From Phellopilus nigrolimitatus (lineage: Eukaryota; Basidiomycota; Agaricomycetes; Hymenochaetales; Hymenochaetaceae), in the NCBI GenBank assembly GCA_021029095.1, contig JAJOHG010000094.1, positions 1-64,000 of the forward strand: DNA of 64,000 bases. Reading direction: 5' to 3'. Positions 1 to 8,598 of this stretch are shown here, one piece after another (position 1 is the first letter of the stretch; each line of letters starts with the position of its first letter). A model generated the notes under the pieces. The model did not search any database. It saw nothing but the letters and a program-made list of their open reading frames with translations, and was not told the DNA's origin. The translations under genes and the position numbers were made by a program.

Positions 1-159
1 GCGGGAGAGTGATGGCGGGTGCGGACCGCGTGTCATGTGATACGCTGTGGGGCCGCGTGACGAGAACCATTGTCGGTACCACCGGAACGGACGAGCCGGG
101 TTATTAACGTAAGCGAAAGTTGGGGTTATGGGTCTTTGCTTGCTTGTCGACCCCCCACG

Positions 160-1343
160 ATGTCCTCTTCAGCTGTGCCGCCGATGACGAGCTCAGAGCG
201 GGCCCATGTGAAGGCCGCTGCGAGTTATACGATCCGCGCCGCGTTTGGCGATGTCTGGCGGACCTTACGGGATCACGGGTCCGAAACGGATGCAGACACC
301 TTATACGCCGGAGTGTATAACGCGCGCGAATACTATGTGAGTTGCCCTGTCGGGTGCCCGGGGGGGGGGGGGGGTAAACGTTAACCGATGAGTGGGACGG
401 TAGAATGATCTGGTACGGGTGTGCGATGAGCATCGCGAGATGCTATGGGCCGCGGACCGCGTGTGGGTGGGGAAGGAAAAATGGGAGTTGAGGATCGGCA
501 TGGCCGAGATGGAGGACCGCGCGGCGCAATTCGGAGCGGATCTGAGTGGGTTGGATGTAACCGATCAGTATGGGGTCGGCCAATGGGAGCGCGAGCTGCG
601 GACGGCATCTAGCGCGTCGGCCGACATGGAGGACGCGTCGGCGGGGTCGGGAACGTCGGCCGGTACGGAGCGCGAGTCGAGTGGGACGGAAGATGTCGAG
701 CGGGCGCTGCCATCGGTACGTATGCGATGTGTGATGTTGCGGGAGGAGCAGTACTAATTCGCGGTTGTAGATGGACCTGGAATCCGCGCCGCTGCCGAAT
801 GTGCCGAGGGGTGAGACGGAGCGGAACCCACCCTGTGCGCGGTGCGCGAAGCTGAAGGTCACCTGTTACGGCCGGGATCGGAGTCGCGTGTGCCTGCGCT
901 GTATGCTGCAGAAGAAGAAGTGTGAGCGGATCGACGGACGTGCGACTCATGCGGGGCGGTCGAGCGAGATTGCGGTGTCGTCGCTGCTGGCTGAACATAG
1001 CGCGGCCGCTCCGACGACGGCAGAGTGGGGAGCGCCGGTCGGACCCGGATCTCGTATTGCGAGTGGGTCGTGGACGGAGCGGCTGTCCGGAGCGGCGGTA
1101 GGCTCGGGGGAGGTTGACGTGGTCGGCTCGTTTTTGGGCGGCGAAAACGCGGCTGCCTCGCGTGCGGCACTGCGCAGCATGATCGAGGGACGGAAGGGCG
1201 AGATAAAGGCGCTCCTCCAGATGGTGGAGGCCCACCGCCAGGCAATCGCAGGGTACGAGGCGCTGTACACCCTCGTCCGCGAGTCGGAGGTTCCTGCCGA
1301 AGCCGCCGTCTGGAAGGGGAAAGGTCGGGCGGAGGAGAGGTGA
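160..1343 (+). CDS. Zn2Cys6-like cysteine-cluster protein, antisense to the retroelement
   Basis: Three exons (160-336, 404-715, 771-1343) join in frame to 353 codons. Both introns have GT/AG ends, and the second has an ACTAAT-type branch site near 752. Exon 3 carries a fungal binuclear-zinc pattern, C-x2-C-x6-C-x8-C-x2-C-x6-C, starting at PPCARCAKLKVTC. The N-terminal part is acidic, low in complexity and probably helical. The gene is convergent with pol, with 185 bp between the two stop codons, and has the same GC-rich composition as the retroelement, so it may be element-borne cargo rather than a host gene. A DNA-binding role is inferred from the cysteine cluster only. The first intron contains a run of 15 G. 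Start chosen at the ATG at 160; an upstream non-ATG extension is possible. Confidence 0.6.
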
Positions 1344-1528
1344 TTCGGGGCGGGGCCGATGTTGTGTTTGAAAGTCGCGCAGGATTGATTTCGTCGGGTA
1401 TGCATGTACACTCGTAATAAATTCTATGCGATGGTTATGCAAAGAGTGGTGCAAATCGATTGGCACGGTATGGAGTATACATGAAGTTAGTATACATCAT
1501 TCCAATGCCTCCGTGTCGGAACCGTCTG

Positions 1529-4500
1529 TCACCGGGGCAGCACATCAACGTCGTCGGGTTCATCCGGCAAGTCCGCGAGCGCATCGAGTTCGTCGTCGGA
1601 TCGATGAACATGTTGGGGAAGGGGGACGGCCAGGGCGGTTCGCGGGTGGTACGGAATGAGGCGGAACGCGGCGAATCGGTTGCGGTAGATGGAGCCGTCC
1701 ATGTCGGACAAGATGTAGGAGCCGCCTTTCGTGCGTCGGACGACGGCTAAAGGGCCCAAGTACCGGCTTTTGAATTTCCGGTTTAACTCCTTTTCAATCC
1801 TGGTGTTGCGGGCGAGGACCAGAGCACCTGGTTCGAAATCGTAGTTCTGGATAGTATGTTCGAATTCTTCGCGGAAGCGTTGCGCGGCTTTGAATCGGGA
1901 GGCAAGGACGCGTTCGTGGGCGAGAGCGAGATCGTCGGTTCGGCGTTGCAGATCCTTGGCGCGTCGGGCAAGTAAATCGGTGTGGGAAATTGTGCGATCG
2001 ATGGCGGGTGACATGTATGTGGCTTCGATAAGGTCGAGGGGGAGGGTCGGCTCTACGCCGTGCAGGAGAAAATAAGGTGAATAGCCGGTGGACGGCTTGA
2101 TCGTGACCCGCTCCGACCAGAAAGCGAAGGGGGCGGCCGACGGCCACTTACTGTCATCGCCCTTGCAGAGCTTTGTAAGTACCTCGCGGATATCTCGATG
2201 AGCGCGCTCGACAATGCCATTGGCCTGGGAATTGTACGGAGAAATTTGAATGTGATGACCGATATATTTGCTGATCGCTTTGATGGCGGGTTGAAAAGCG
2301 GGGCCATTGTCCGACACGATGTCGATGAAGGGGCCGTGTCGGCAAACGACTTCGTCAAATAGGAAGGCCTGAATGGCGCGAGCGCTTTCGGATCGGAGCA
2401 GGCGGTATTCGGGCCATCCGGAAAGGGAGCATCGCGCCTGAATGATGTATTGGAAACCGCCGGCTTTCGGCATGTGCATGATGTCGACGTGTATTCGGCG
2501 GAAAAGAGCGGCCGGGGGCGGGACCGTCGGCGGGATATGAAACTTCTTCATCTGACGGACTTGGCATTCGTTGCACGTGAGTAGGAACCACTTGATGTCG
2601 CGGTCCATAAACGGCCACCAGAAGCGGTCGTGTAAATGCATCCGAACAGAAAAGAAGCCGCGGTGGCCTAGGTCGTCGTGAGCCGCTTCGATGAGCCGAA
2701 AGCGCCGGTCGATGTCGGGTACTTGCTGCGGGCGGTCGTGTCGGTTCTTTCGCCATAGGAGTCCGTTCTGCACGTAGAAGCCGGTCGCGGCCTTGACAAA
2801 GGCGCGGAGTTTGCCCTCATCGGTTTTGTATGCATCAGGCGGCCGCTTCGACACAAGGAATTCCCGGTAAAGGTCGATAAGCTCGTCCCGCCGTCGGGCC
2901 TTAGCCGATCGTGGGATTTCAGGCGGGTCGTCGGCTGCGTGTGCGGCGGCAGCGACAAAGCCGTACTGGTCATCAATCCACTCCTCGTAGTCGTCGTCGG
3001 GCGGGGGGTCCTCTGGGGCGGGTGGGCGTCGGGACACTCCGTCGGCTCCGGCATGGTGAACTCCCGGTACGTGGACGAGTTGGAAGTCGAAGAGGAGGAT
3101 GCCGGCGACCCAGCGGTTAATCGTCGCGTTCGGCTGAAGGTCCCGGTTGTTGATCATGCCGTTGATGTACTTCGCATCTACTTCGACGACGAGGTGGGGA
3201 AAGCCGATAATGTATAGGCGCGAAGCGCGGAGCGATCGGAAGAGCCCGAAGAGTTCGGCTTTCGGCTGGGAATAGTTTCGTTCCCGCTCGTTCCAGCATC
3301 CGGATATGAAGCGGGAGACGAAGCGCTCCTTGTTTGGTCCCAACTGGGATATAATGCAGCCGAAGCCGACGTTGGAAGAGTCTACCGACAGGACGATTGG
3401 GCGGTCACACTGGTAGTCGATCGGGCGGAGGGCGGGGCAATTCATAACCGCTTCTTTGATCTGCTGAAAGCACGTGTCTTGCTCGGGCCCGAAAATGAAC
3501 TCGACGTCCTTGTTTAACAACGAAGTGATCGGTTTTGTAAGGCGTGCGTAATCCTTGATGTAAATCCGGACGACACCGCAGGTACCTAGAAACTGTCGGA
3601 CCTCCGATACGTTGCGCGGCGCGGGCCAGTCGCGGATGCATTGGACTCGGGAGTCGTCGGCGACCCGTCCTTCGTACGTACATGTATGACCGACAATGAC
3701 TCCGGTCGGCGCGCATAAGGTGATCTTCTTGCCAGAGAGCGTCGCACCAACTTTCCCGAGACGGTGAATGATGCGGATGACTGCCTGTAGGTGTTCGAAG
3801 ACGAAGCGTCGGATGAGCGGATTTTCGGGGATGGTTTCGTATGTACCGTCGGCTAGTTCGTAGCGTGAAGTCGGCCCTTTGATCGGGATGTCGTCCACGA
3901 ATGGTACCGTGTGGTCGGGAATCTCTAGCCGCAGAATGAATGTGACGTCGCTGTGCAGGATCTGTTGCGAATTCGTGTATCCCATGGGAATAGAGGTGAG
4001 CCGAAACGTCCCCAATGGCGTTTGGAAGGTCGTGACGTCGCGGGAGTCGGGGTGGAGTTTCCGCTGGTCGAATGCGACAAAGAGATCGAAGACCGAATAG
4101 CAAGCCCGGGCGGCGAAGGACTCGGCGAGGGTGTCTACGCTCGGTGGAACGGCGGGGTCACGAATGGTAACGGAGTTCAGCTTTTGGAGGTCATGTACGA
4201 TGCGGAGCGACTTTCCGTCCTTCTTCATTACGCAAAACCATCGGGAGCGGTACGAGGAATTCGACGGTTCATAGACGCCCGACGAAATCTTGTCTTTGAT
4301 GATCTCGATGACTTTGTCGAATATGCCCGGCGGTATCGGAATCATGCGTAGGGCCCATGGCACATGTTCGACTGTCGGAATGTGGATCGGCGGGAAGTAG
4401 TCGGTGTCGAGCGTGCCCTTCTCCGATTCGTCCCAGGCGAACGCGTACTCCTCGAGGCGGATCACTTCTAAGCAAAGCTTCACCTCCTCCGGCCACAAGA

Positions 4501-4810
4501 AATCCGAACTCTCGAGGTCGGATTTGAGGGCTGCGTATCGTTCGGCGGTGAAGCGTGTACCGGGCGAGAAGTCGGGTGGGTGGGTGGGAAGTGGCGGAAG
4601 ATCGCGAAGGGGGTCGGGGAATTCGTGTCGGATGATGCGAAATTTCTCAGGGAGGGTGGTCTGGACGGGTTTGACGCGGTCGGCGACTTTCTTGTACGCG
4701 AAAGCGGCGGCGGGCGAGTCGCGGATAGAGTCGGAGTCGGAGTCGGAGTCGGACGAGGAAGAGGACGAAGCGGGTATCGAAGCTGATTGGGATTTTGAGT
4801 TTTTGCGCAT
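1529..4810 (-). CDS. pol: Ty3/Gypsy Pol: reverse transcriptase, RNase H, integrase
   Basis: Uninterrupted frame of 1093 codons from the first ATG. A serine/aspartate-rich N-terminus is followed by reverse transcriptase with catalytic FDLF near residue 241 and FVDD at 304-307. RNase H has VDSS near 476 and GADG near 589. The integrase zinc-binding motif is H-x4-H (HDDLGH, 711-716) with C-x2-C (CNEC, 746-749). The DDE triad residues are in HVDIM, VSDNG and VERAH, about residues 775, 834 and 868. A GPY/F-type module near the C-terminus (KSRYLGPLAV) replaces a chromodomain. The same frame stays open upstream to the heptamer at 5059-5065, so the natural product is probably a Pro-Pol frameshift fusion and this ATG is not the real start. 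All catalytic residues are present. Confidence 0.93.
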   Translation of the reverse strand: MRKNSKSQSASIPASSSSSSDSDSDSDSIRDSPAAAFAYKKVADRVKPVQTTLPEKFRIIRHEFPDPLRDLPPLPTHPPDFSPGTRFTAERYAALKSDLESSDFLWPEEVKLCLEVIRLEEYAFAWDESEKGTLDTDYFPPIHIPTVEHVPWALRMIPIPPGIFDKVIEIIKDKISSGVYEPSNSSYRSRWFCVMKKDGKSLRIVHDLQKLNSVTIRDPAVPPSVDTLAESFAARACYSVFDLFVAFDQRKLHPDSRDVTTFQTPLGTFRLTSIPMGYTNSQQILHSDVTFILRLEIPDHTVPFVDDIPIKGPTSRYELADGTYETIPENPLIRRFVFEHLQAVIRIIHRLGKVGATLSGKKITLCAPTGVIVGHTCTYEGRVADDSRVQCIRDWPAPRNVSEVRQFLGTCGVVRIYIKDYARLTKPITSLLNKDVEFIFGPEQDTCFQQIKEAVMNCPALRPIDYQCDRPIVLSVDSSNVGFGCIISQLGPNKERFVSRFISGCWNERERNYSQPKAELFGLFRSLRASRLYIIGFPHLVVEVDAKYINGMINNRDLQPNATINRWVAGILLFDFQLVHVPGVHHAGADGVSRRPPAPEDPPPDDDYEEWIDDQYGFVAAAAHAADDPPEIPRSAKARRRDELIDLYREFLVSKRPPDAYKTDEGKLRAFVKAATGFYVQNGLLWRKNRHDRPQQVPDIDRRFRLIEAAHDDLGHRGFFSVRMHLHDRFWWPFMDRDIKWFLLTCNECQVRQMKKFHIPPTVPPPAALFRRIHVDIMHMPKAGGFQYIIQARCSLSGWPEYRLLRSESARAIQAFLFDEVVCRHGPFIDIVSDNGPAFQPAIKAISKYIGHHIQISPYNSQANGIVERAHRDIREVLTKLCKGDDSKWPSAAPFAFWSERVTIKPSTGYSPYFLLHGVEPTLPLDLIEATYMSPAIDRTISHTDLLARRAKDLQRRTDDLALAHERVLASRFKAAQRFREEFEHTIQNYDFEPGALVLARNTRIEKELNRKFKSRYLGPLAVVRRTKGGSYILSDMDGSIYRNRFAAFRLIPYHPRTALAVPLPQHVHRSDDELDALADLPDEPDDVDVLPR

Positions 4811-5052
4811 TTTCTTTTTCTTTTTCGAGATATTTCGCTTTTTCTGTGATTTTGTAAGTTTACGCGGAGGAAGCGGATCGGGCGGAATAAACGGATCGGA
4901 AGATGAGATAGTGAGAGAATCGGAGTCGCAAACGAGGTATGCTTTCTGAACGAAAAATGGTGACGGAGCGGAATTGTCGGAGAAGGAATAAACTTCGCTG
5001 GGTATCGTTTTTAGAGGTAGGTCTCCTCGGCGTGTCGGCGGCTCCTCGACCT

Positions 5053-5781
5053 TCAGGAAAAACCCGACGTGAAGCTGACGAACGCGCCATCGGCGTTGTT
5101 TCTGGAGGCGGCCTTCAGCGCATATCGTTCGAAGGAGTCGGGATCGGTCAAAGTAAGAATTTGACTACCGTCGGTGTCGAAGTTAAGCTGACAGCAGGTC
5201 AGCGCATAAAACGGAATACCTAGGAGTACCTCAAACGGAGCTTGTTCGACTACGTGCGCGTTCATTTTAATCGAGAGATCACCGACTTGGATATCTAGCT
5301 GCGAAAGGAGGCCGAGTGAGGTTACAACGGCGCTGTCGGCTGTGGTGACCCGGATACGGATGTCGGGGCGGAGCATGACTCCTGTCATTTCCCAGATGTC
5401 TTTGCGAACGCAGATGAACGTAGAGCCGGTGTCCAGGATGGCCGTGGCGGCTACCCTGCCAGCTAGTGTGACTTGCACGGTGCTGATTTCGTTGAGGTGC
5501 GGATCGGTTTCGATGGGGCCGAAATCGCGCCTGTTCCGACACGCGGCCGGGTGTGCGTAGAGCGCGACGTCGGGCGAAGGTTCTGTTTCTTCCGTGACCG
5601 ACGATTCGAGCAGGTGATTACTGTGAGTCGCATGTGGCGTCGGCCGCGTCGGAAGGCTCGTGGCTCCTGTCGGAATGCGACGGGTGGTGATCATGTCTCG
5701 CACCACCTTGCGGCAATCCTGCGCGGCGGCAAGAACCTCGCCGACGGTGATCGGTACGGACGCTTGGAGAATGCGCGACAC
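5053..5781 (-). CDS. pro: Retropepsin-like aspartic protease of the retroelement
   Basis: Frame of 242 codons from a GTG, without an ATG start; the frame is open further upstream to about 5880. The active-site motif is ILDTGSTFIC at about residues 115-124, followed by the usual beta-rich retropepsin pattern. It would cleave Gag and Gag-Pol. Its frame is -1 relative to gag upstream, and pol is -1 relative to it. The stop codon at 5053-5055 lies just after a GGGTTTT heptamer. Translation must come from frameshifting, splicing or a repaired gag junction, since no good start codon is seen. Confidence 0.8.
   Translation of the reverse strand: MSRILQASVPITVGEVLAAAQDCRKVVRDMITTRRIPTGATSLPTRPTPHATHSNHLLESSVTEETEPSPDVALYAHPAACRNRRDFGPIETDPHLNEISTVQVTLAGRVAATAILDTGSTFICVRKDIWEMTGVMLRPDIRIRVTTADSAVVTSLGLLSQLDIQVGDLSIKMNAHVVEQAPFEVLLGIPFYALTCCQLNFDTDGSQILTLTDPDSFERYALKAASRNNADGAFVSFTSGFS
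5059..5065 (-). promoter_or_regulatory. Candidate -1 ribosomal frameshift heptamer GGGTTTT
   Basis: On the minus strand the protease codons read G GGT TTT immediately before TCC TGA. This is the canonical X-XXY-YYZ arrangement in the protease frame. A -1 slip continues with TTC CTG AAG in the pol frame, which has no stop down to the pol ATG and beyond. I did not establish a downstream pseudoknot. Confidence 0.55.
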
Positions 5782-7529
5782 GAGTTCTTTTGGCAGTCCG
5801 CTGTCTTCGATCGGTGCTTGGTAACGGTACTGTGGTCCTTGGTCAAATGACAGCGGAAGCGCGTCTGGCGGCGCGGATGATCCGCGACATCTTCTGGGGA
5901 ATCTTCCTGATTGATGTCCTCGACCGTAGCACCTTCGGCCGGGGACGGCTCTGGAGCGGGTGTCGGCGTCGGTGCCGGAGGCGACGGCTCTGGTGGCGCT
6001 GTCCGTACTGGCGGCGCCGACGGATTGACGGGCGGTCGTGCTGGCGGAAGGCGGCGCGGCATAGGGTCTTGGTCGAACCGGACGCGTTTTGCGACGTCGG
6101 GCAGTGTCTTCACCTGTCGGGACCGGGTCACGGCCAAGGCGGACGCCTTCTGCTCCTCGTCGGTCACATCTTCAATATATGCGGACCGCGATCCCCCCAC
6201 TGGCTCGGCTTTCGTGAGTAGTGCGCTCCCAAAGAACAAATTTGCCGTTGCATTCGGAAGGTGCGGCGGGCCTTCTCGTTCTAATCTTGCACCTGACGAT
6301 CCGATCGACTGATTATGAAGCCGCAGCTTCTCCTCGAACGTGACTCCGGGCATGTCCCGGCCGAAGACACGCCCGTCTGGTAGGGTCAGCTGATTTCCCT
6401 CGTTGCGCCGGATATGTCCGCGCCGCTCTGCCTCGATCGCTCGCGGGCATTGGTTCATGAAATGGTCGTCGATTCCGCAATACAGGCAACCGATCCTGCG
6501 CGCGTATGGCCGGTCGGGAGCGGTGGTGGTCGGCGCCCCTCGATTTGGAGCGGCCGACGCGGTTGGACCTCCGCCTTGCTGCAGCGCCGAGATCTGGTTT
6601 TGCATAGCCTCGAGCTGTCGGGAGACGGCCATCCATCCGCTCGTCTCCTGCTTCACTGTCGGCGTCGCTGTCGCTGTCGGCGTCGGAGTCGCGGCGGAAG
6701 TCGTCGTCGATTGGGTGCTCTTTAGAATGCTGTCGCACAGGGCGAAGATGTCGCGCATCGGGTATGTAGAGTGCGGTCCATGTGTCGGGTCCTTGATCAG
6801 TAGCCGAAGATCCATTTCCGCCTTCAGGGCGCCTTTGATCCCGTCGGCGAACCCGCGGTTAACGTCTAAGTCGCTAAAGATAGCCCGCGTCTTTAGATCG
6901 TCGGCTATCCGAGTATACTCTCGGTAGTACCGTGCAAAGGCTGGCCGATCGGCATGCCCGGTCGTCGGCTGCTCGCCTATCAGTCGCTTAGCGTCGGGAA
7001 TCGTAAAGGTCGGTTTTGCTCCAGGATAGAGGGCCAGAACGTCATCGCGGAAAGGGGTCCATAAGTGGCCGATAGCCGACGGAAGCGTCTTCCACGCGAG
7101 GCCGTCTTTCCCGGCGTAGAGACACGCGCTCGATATTGCGTCCTCGTCAGTTAGATTGTTCCGCTGGATGAGAAGTTCGATGACCGTGAAGAAGTGCGGA
7201 AGCGCCTCTTCGTTGTCGGAGGAAAACGTCGGCGCGCGTCTGTCTCCAGGCAGCGGCATATCGCCCGGATCTACGCCGGCGGCGGGATTAAAGAAGCGAG
7301 CTACTGCACCTGCCATTGTACTAGCAGTCGGGGCGGCTGGCGTAGATACTGTTGACGGCGTCGGGAACGTGAGTCGGGGAAGCGACGTTGGCGGTACGTG
7401 GAAAATCGAGTTTGTCGGCGTGTAGAAAACGGAGTTCGGCGGCGGCGAAGGACTTCCTAATGGAGTAAGCGGACTATTCGAGAAGAGTGCTTCGCGTATT
7501 CGTCGGCTATGCTGGCGATCTATCGACAA
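5691..7529 (-). CDS. gag: Gag capsid/nucleocapsid protein
   Basis: Frame of 612 codons; the first listed codon is TTG. The first ATG in the frame is at 7316-7314, just before the conserved start of the capsid region (GDMPLPGDRRAPTF). The frame also runs open upstream past 7529 to at least 7700 without an ATG, so the N-terminus is uncertain. A CCHC zinc knuckle, C-x2-C-x4-H-x4-C, lies at residues 348-361 (CLYCGIDDHFMNQC). Proline-, threonine- and serine-rich linkers flank it. The last 55 or so codons look out of frame: the continuation expected after QTRFR is found in the -1 frame. The role is particle assembly and RNA packaging. Confidence 0.85.
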   Translation of the reverse strand: MSIDRQHSRRIREALFSNSPLTPLGSPSPPPNSVFYTPTNSIFHVPPTSLPRLTFPTPSTVSTPAAPTASTMAGAVARFFNPAAGVDPGDMPLPGDRRAPTFSSDNEEALPHFFTVIELLIQRNNLTDEDAISSACLYAGKDGLAWKTLPSAIGHLWTPFRDDVLALYPGAKPTFTIPDAKRLIGEQPTTGHADRPAFARYYREYTRIADDLKTRAIFSDLDVNRGFADGIKGALKAEMDLRLLIKDPTHGPHSTYPMRDIFALCDSILKSTQSTTTSAATPTPTATATPTVKQETSGWMAVSRQLEAMQNQISALQQGGGPTASAAPNRGAPTTTAPDRPYARRIGCLYCGIDDHFMNQCPRAIEAERRGHIRRNEGNQLTLPDGRVFGRDMPGVTFEEKLRLHNQSIGSSGARLEREGPPHLPNATANLFFGSALLTKAEPVGGSRSAYIEDVTDEEQKASALAVTRSRQVKTLPDVAKRVRFDQDPMPRRLPPARPPVNPSAPPVRTAPPEPSPPAPTPTPAPEPSPAEGATVEDINQEDSPEDVADHPRRQTRFRCHLTKDHSTVTKHRSKTADCQKNSCRAFSKRPYRSPSARFLPPRRIAARWCET

Positions 7530-7944
7530 GTCCTGGAGGCTGTCGGATACGGAAGCGACGGCCGAGTCGTCTCGAGTCGGAGTCTGCGGGTGCAGGTGTT
7601 CGTTCGAACGGGAGCTACGTGATCGGGCGGGCGAGTCAGTTCTTCGAGCCGAACGTCCTCGTTCGAGCGAAGGTGAGGGTGAACGGGGTGTGCGCGGCCT
7701 GTCGGACTCTTGGACGTTTCGGCTCTGCCTTATCGTTGTCGAGCGGAGGGACCGTGATCGGAAGGGAGAGGCTGATGGCTGTCGAGGTGGCGGGTACGGT
7801 CGAGGCGGAAGCGCGTATCGGCTACGGGTGCGGCGGGAAGATGATGCGACTTCTGATTCGTCCTCCTCGGTGCGTGCCGCTTTTGATGTGTCGGGGCGTC
7901 TTCTCGGCGGCAGGTTTGCTGACTTCCAAAGCCGATTTGCGCGT

Positions 7945-7962
7945 CAAGCTCCTAATCGGCCA
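7945..7962 (-). other. Possible primer-binding site
   Basis: TGGCCGATTAGGAGCTTG begins seven bases inside the LTR edge and starts with TGG, as a site complementary to a tRNA CCA end should. I could not name the tRNA. Confidence 0.3.
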
Positions 7963-7969
7963 AACACTG

Positions 7970-8598
7970 TGTAACCCCCCGCGGTTGGTTCCAGGTTTAC
8001 GAGATCCTTTCGTGCCGGGCGGGAAAACAGTCGAAGGACCGTACGTCCGCCGTTCAGTGAATCTACAGTGCTTTAGCCAGGAGGGAACAAGCCGAAGTCG
8101 GACTCAACACTGGGTCGGATCAGAAACAGCCGCGTCCTCGTCGGGCGCGGGGCCGACTCGATCTGTCGGGGCGGAGCCGACCGTCGGAGTGCAGAACGGA
8201 ACAAAGTAGCGCGAAGCCTCGAGAAGACGAGAACCAGATCGACGTCGGACAGAGGGAAGAGAAATGGGCAATGAACTCTATAGAGGAAGGACGGGCGAGG
8301 ATCGACCCCGGTACATGATGCGAAGCTCTACTCTAAATAGGGCGGCGGCCGGGCCGCGTATCTTCCTTATCGCTATCCGCTAAGCTGCTAGCCGTCGCCT
8401 ATCCCTCGTTCGACTCCACCGGCCGGCCGACCGCACGCGGAGTGTCGTAATAAGTCTATCCATCCTCCGACCGATGTCCGTTTCGGCCGACGCTTCGTGA
8501 ACCGTGATCGGCCGACAGCCGCTTGCTGACGTCGGAGGCCGCCGCATGCTGGTGTAGGTACGAAATCGGACTGTACCCAGTCGGATACTGGTACAGCG
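7970..8598 (-). repeat. 5' LTR of the Ty3/Gypsy element
   Basis: About 629 bp. In element orientation it starts TGTACCAGTATCC and ends GGGGTTACA, giving the expected TG...CA ends with short imperfect inverted termini. A TATA-like CTATTTAG lies at 8332-8340. Host-like AT-rich sequence begins directly after 8598. No second copy is in the window to compare, so the inner edge could be off by a few bases. Confidence 0.6.

Larger units (their letters stand above)
1..8598 (-). mobile_element. Ty3/Gypsy LTR retrotransposon, 3' end outside the window
   Basis: Minus-strand element read from a 5' LTR (7970-8598) through gag, protease and pol. The whole block is GC- and CpG-rich, and composition drops abruptly to AT-rich DNA at 8599, which fixes the outer edge. 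No second LTR is visible: I compared the LTR with bases 1-160 and with 1344-1528 and saw no match. The 3' LTR therefore probably lies left of the window, which would place the plus-strand gene at 160-1343 inside the element. Pol has no stop codons, so the copy looks young, but gag and protease are in different frames. Confidence 0.85.

Noticed and set aside
1344..1528. Possible 3' LTR between the Zn2Cys6-like gene and pol
   Set aside because: No similarity to the 5' LTR ends was seen, although TGTATAC motifs occur.
7487..8209. 240-codon plus-strand frame opposite the gag leader and LTR
   Set aside because: Overlaps the gag reading frame and the LTR, has no domain, and is explained by GC-rich composition.
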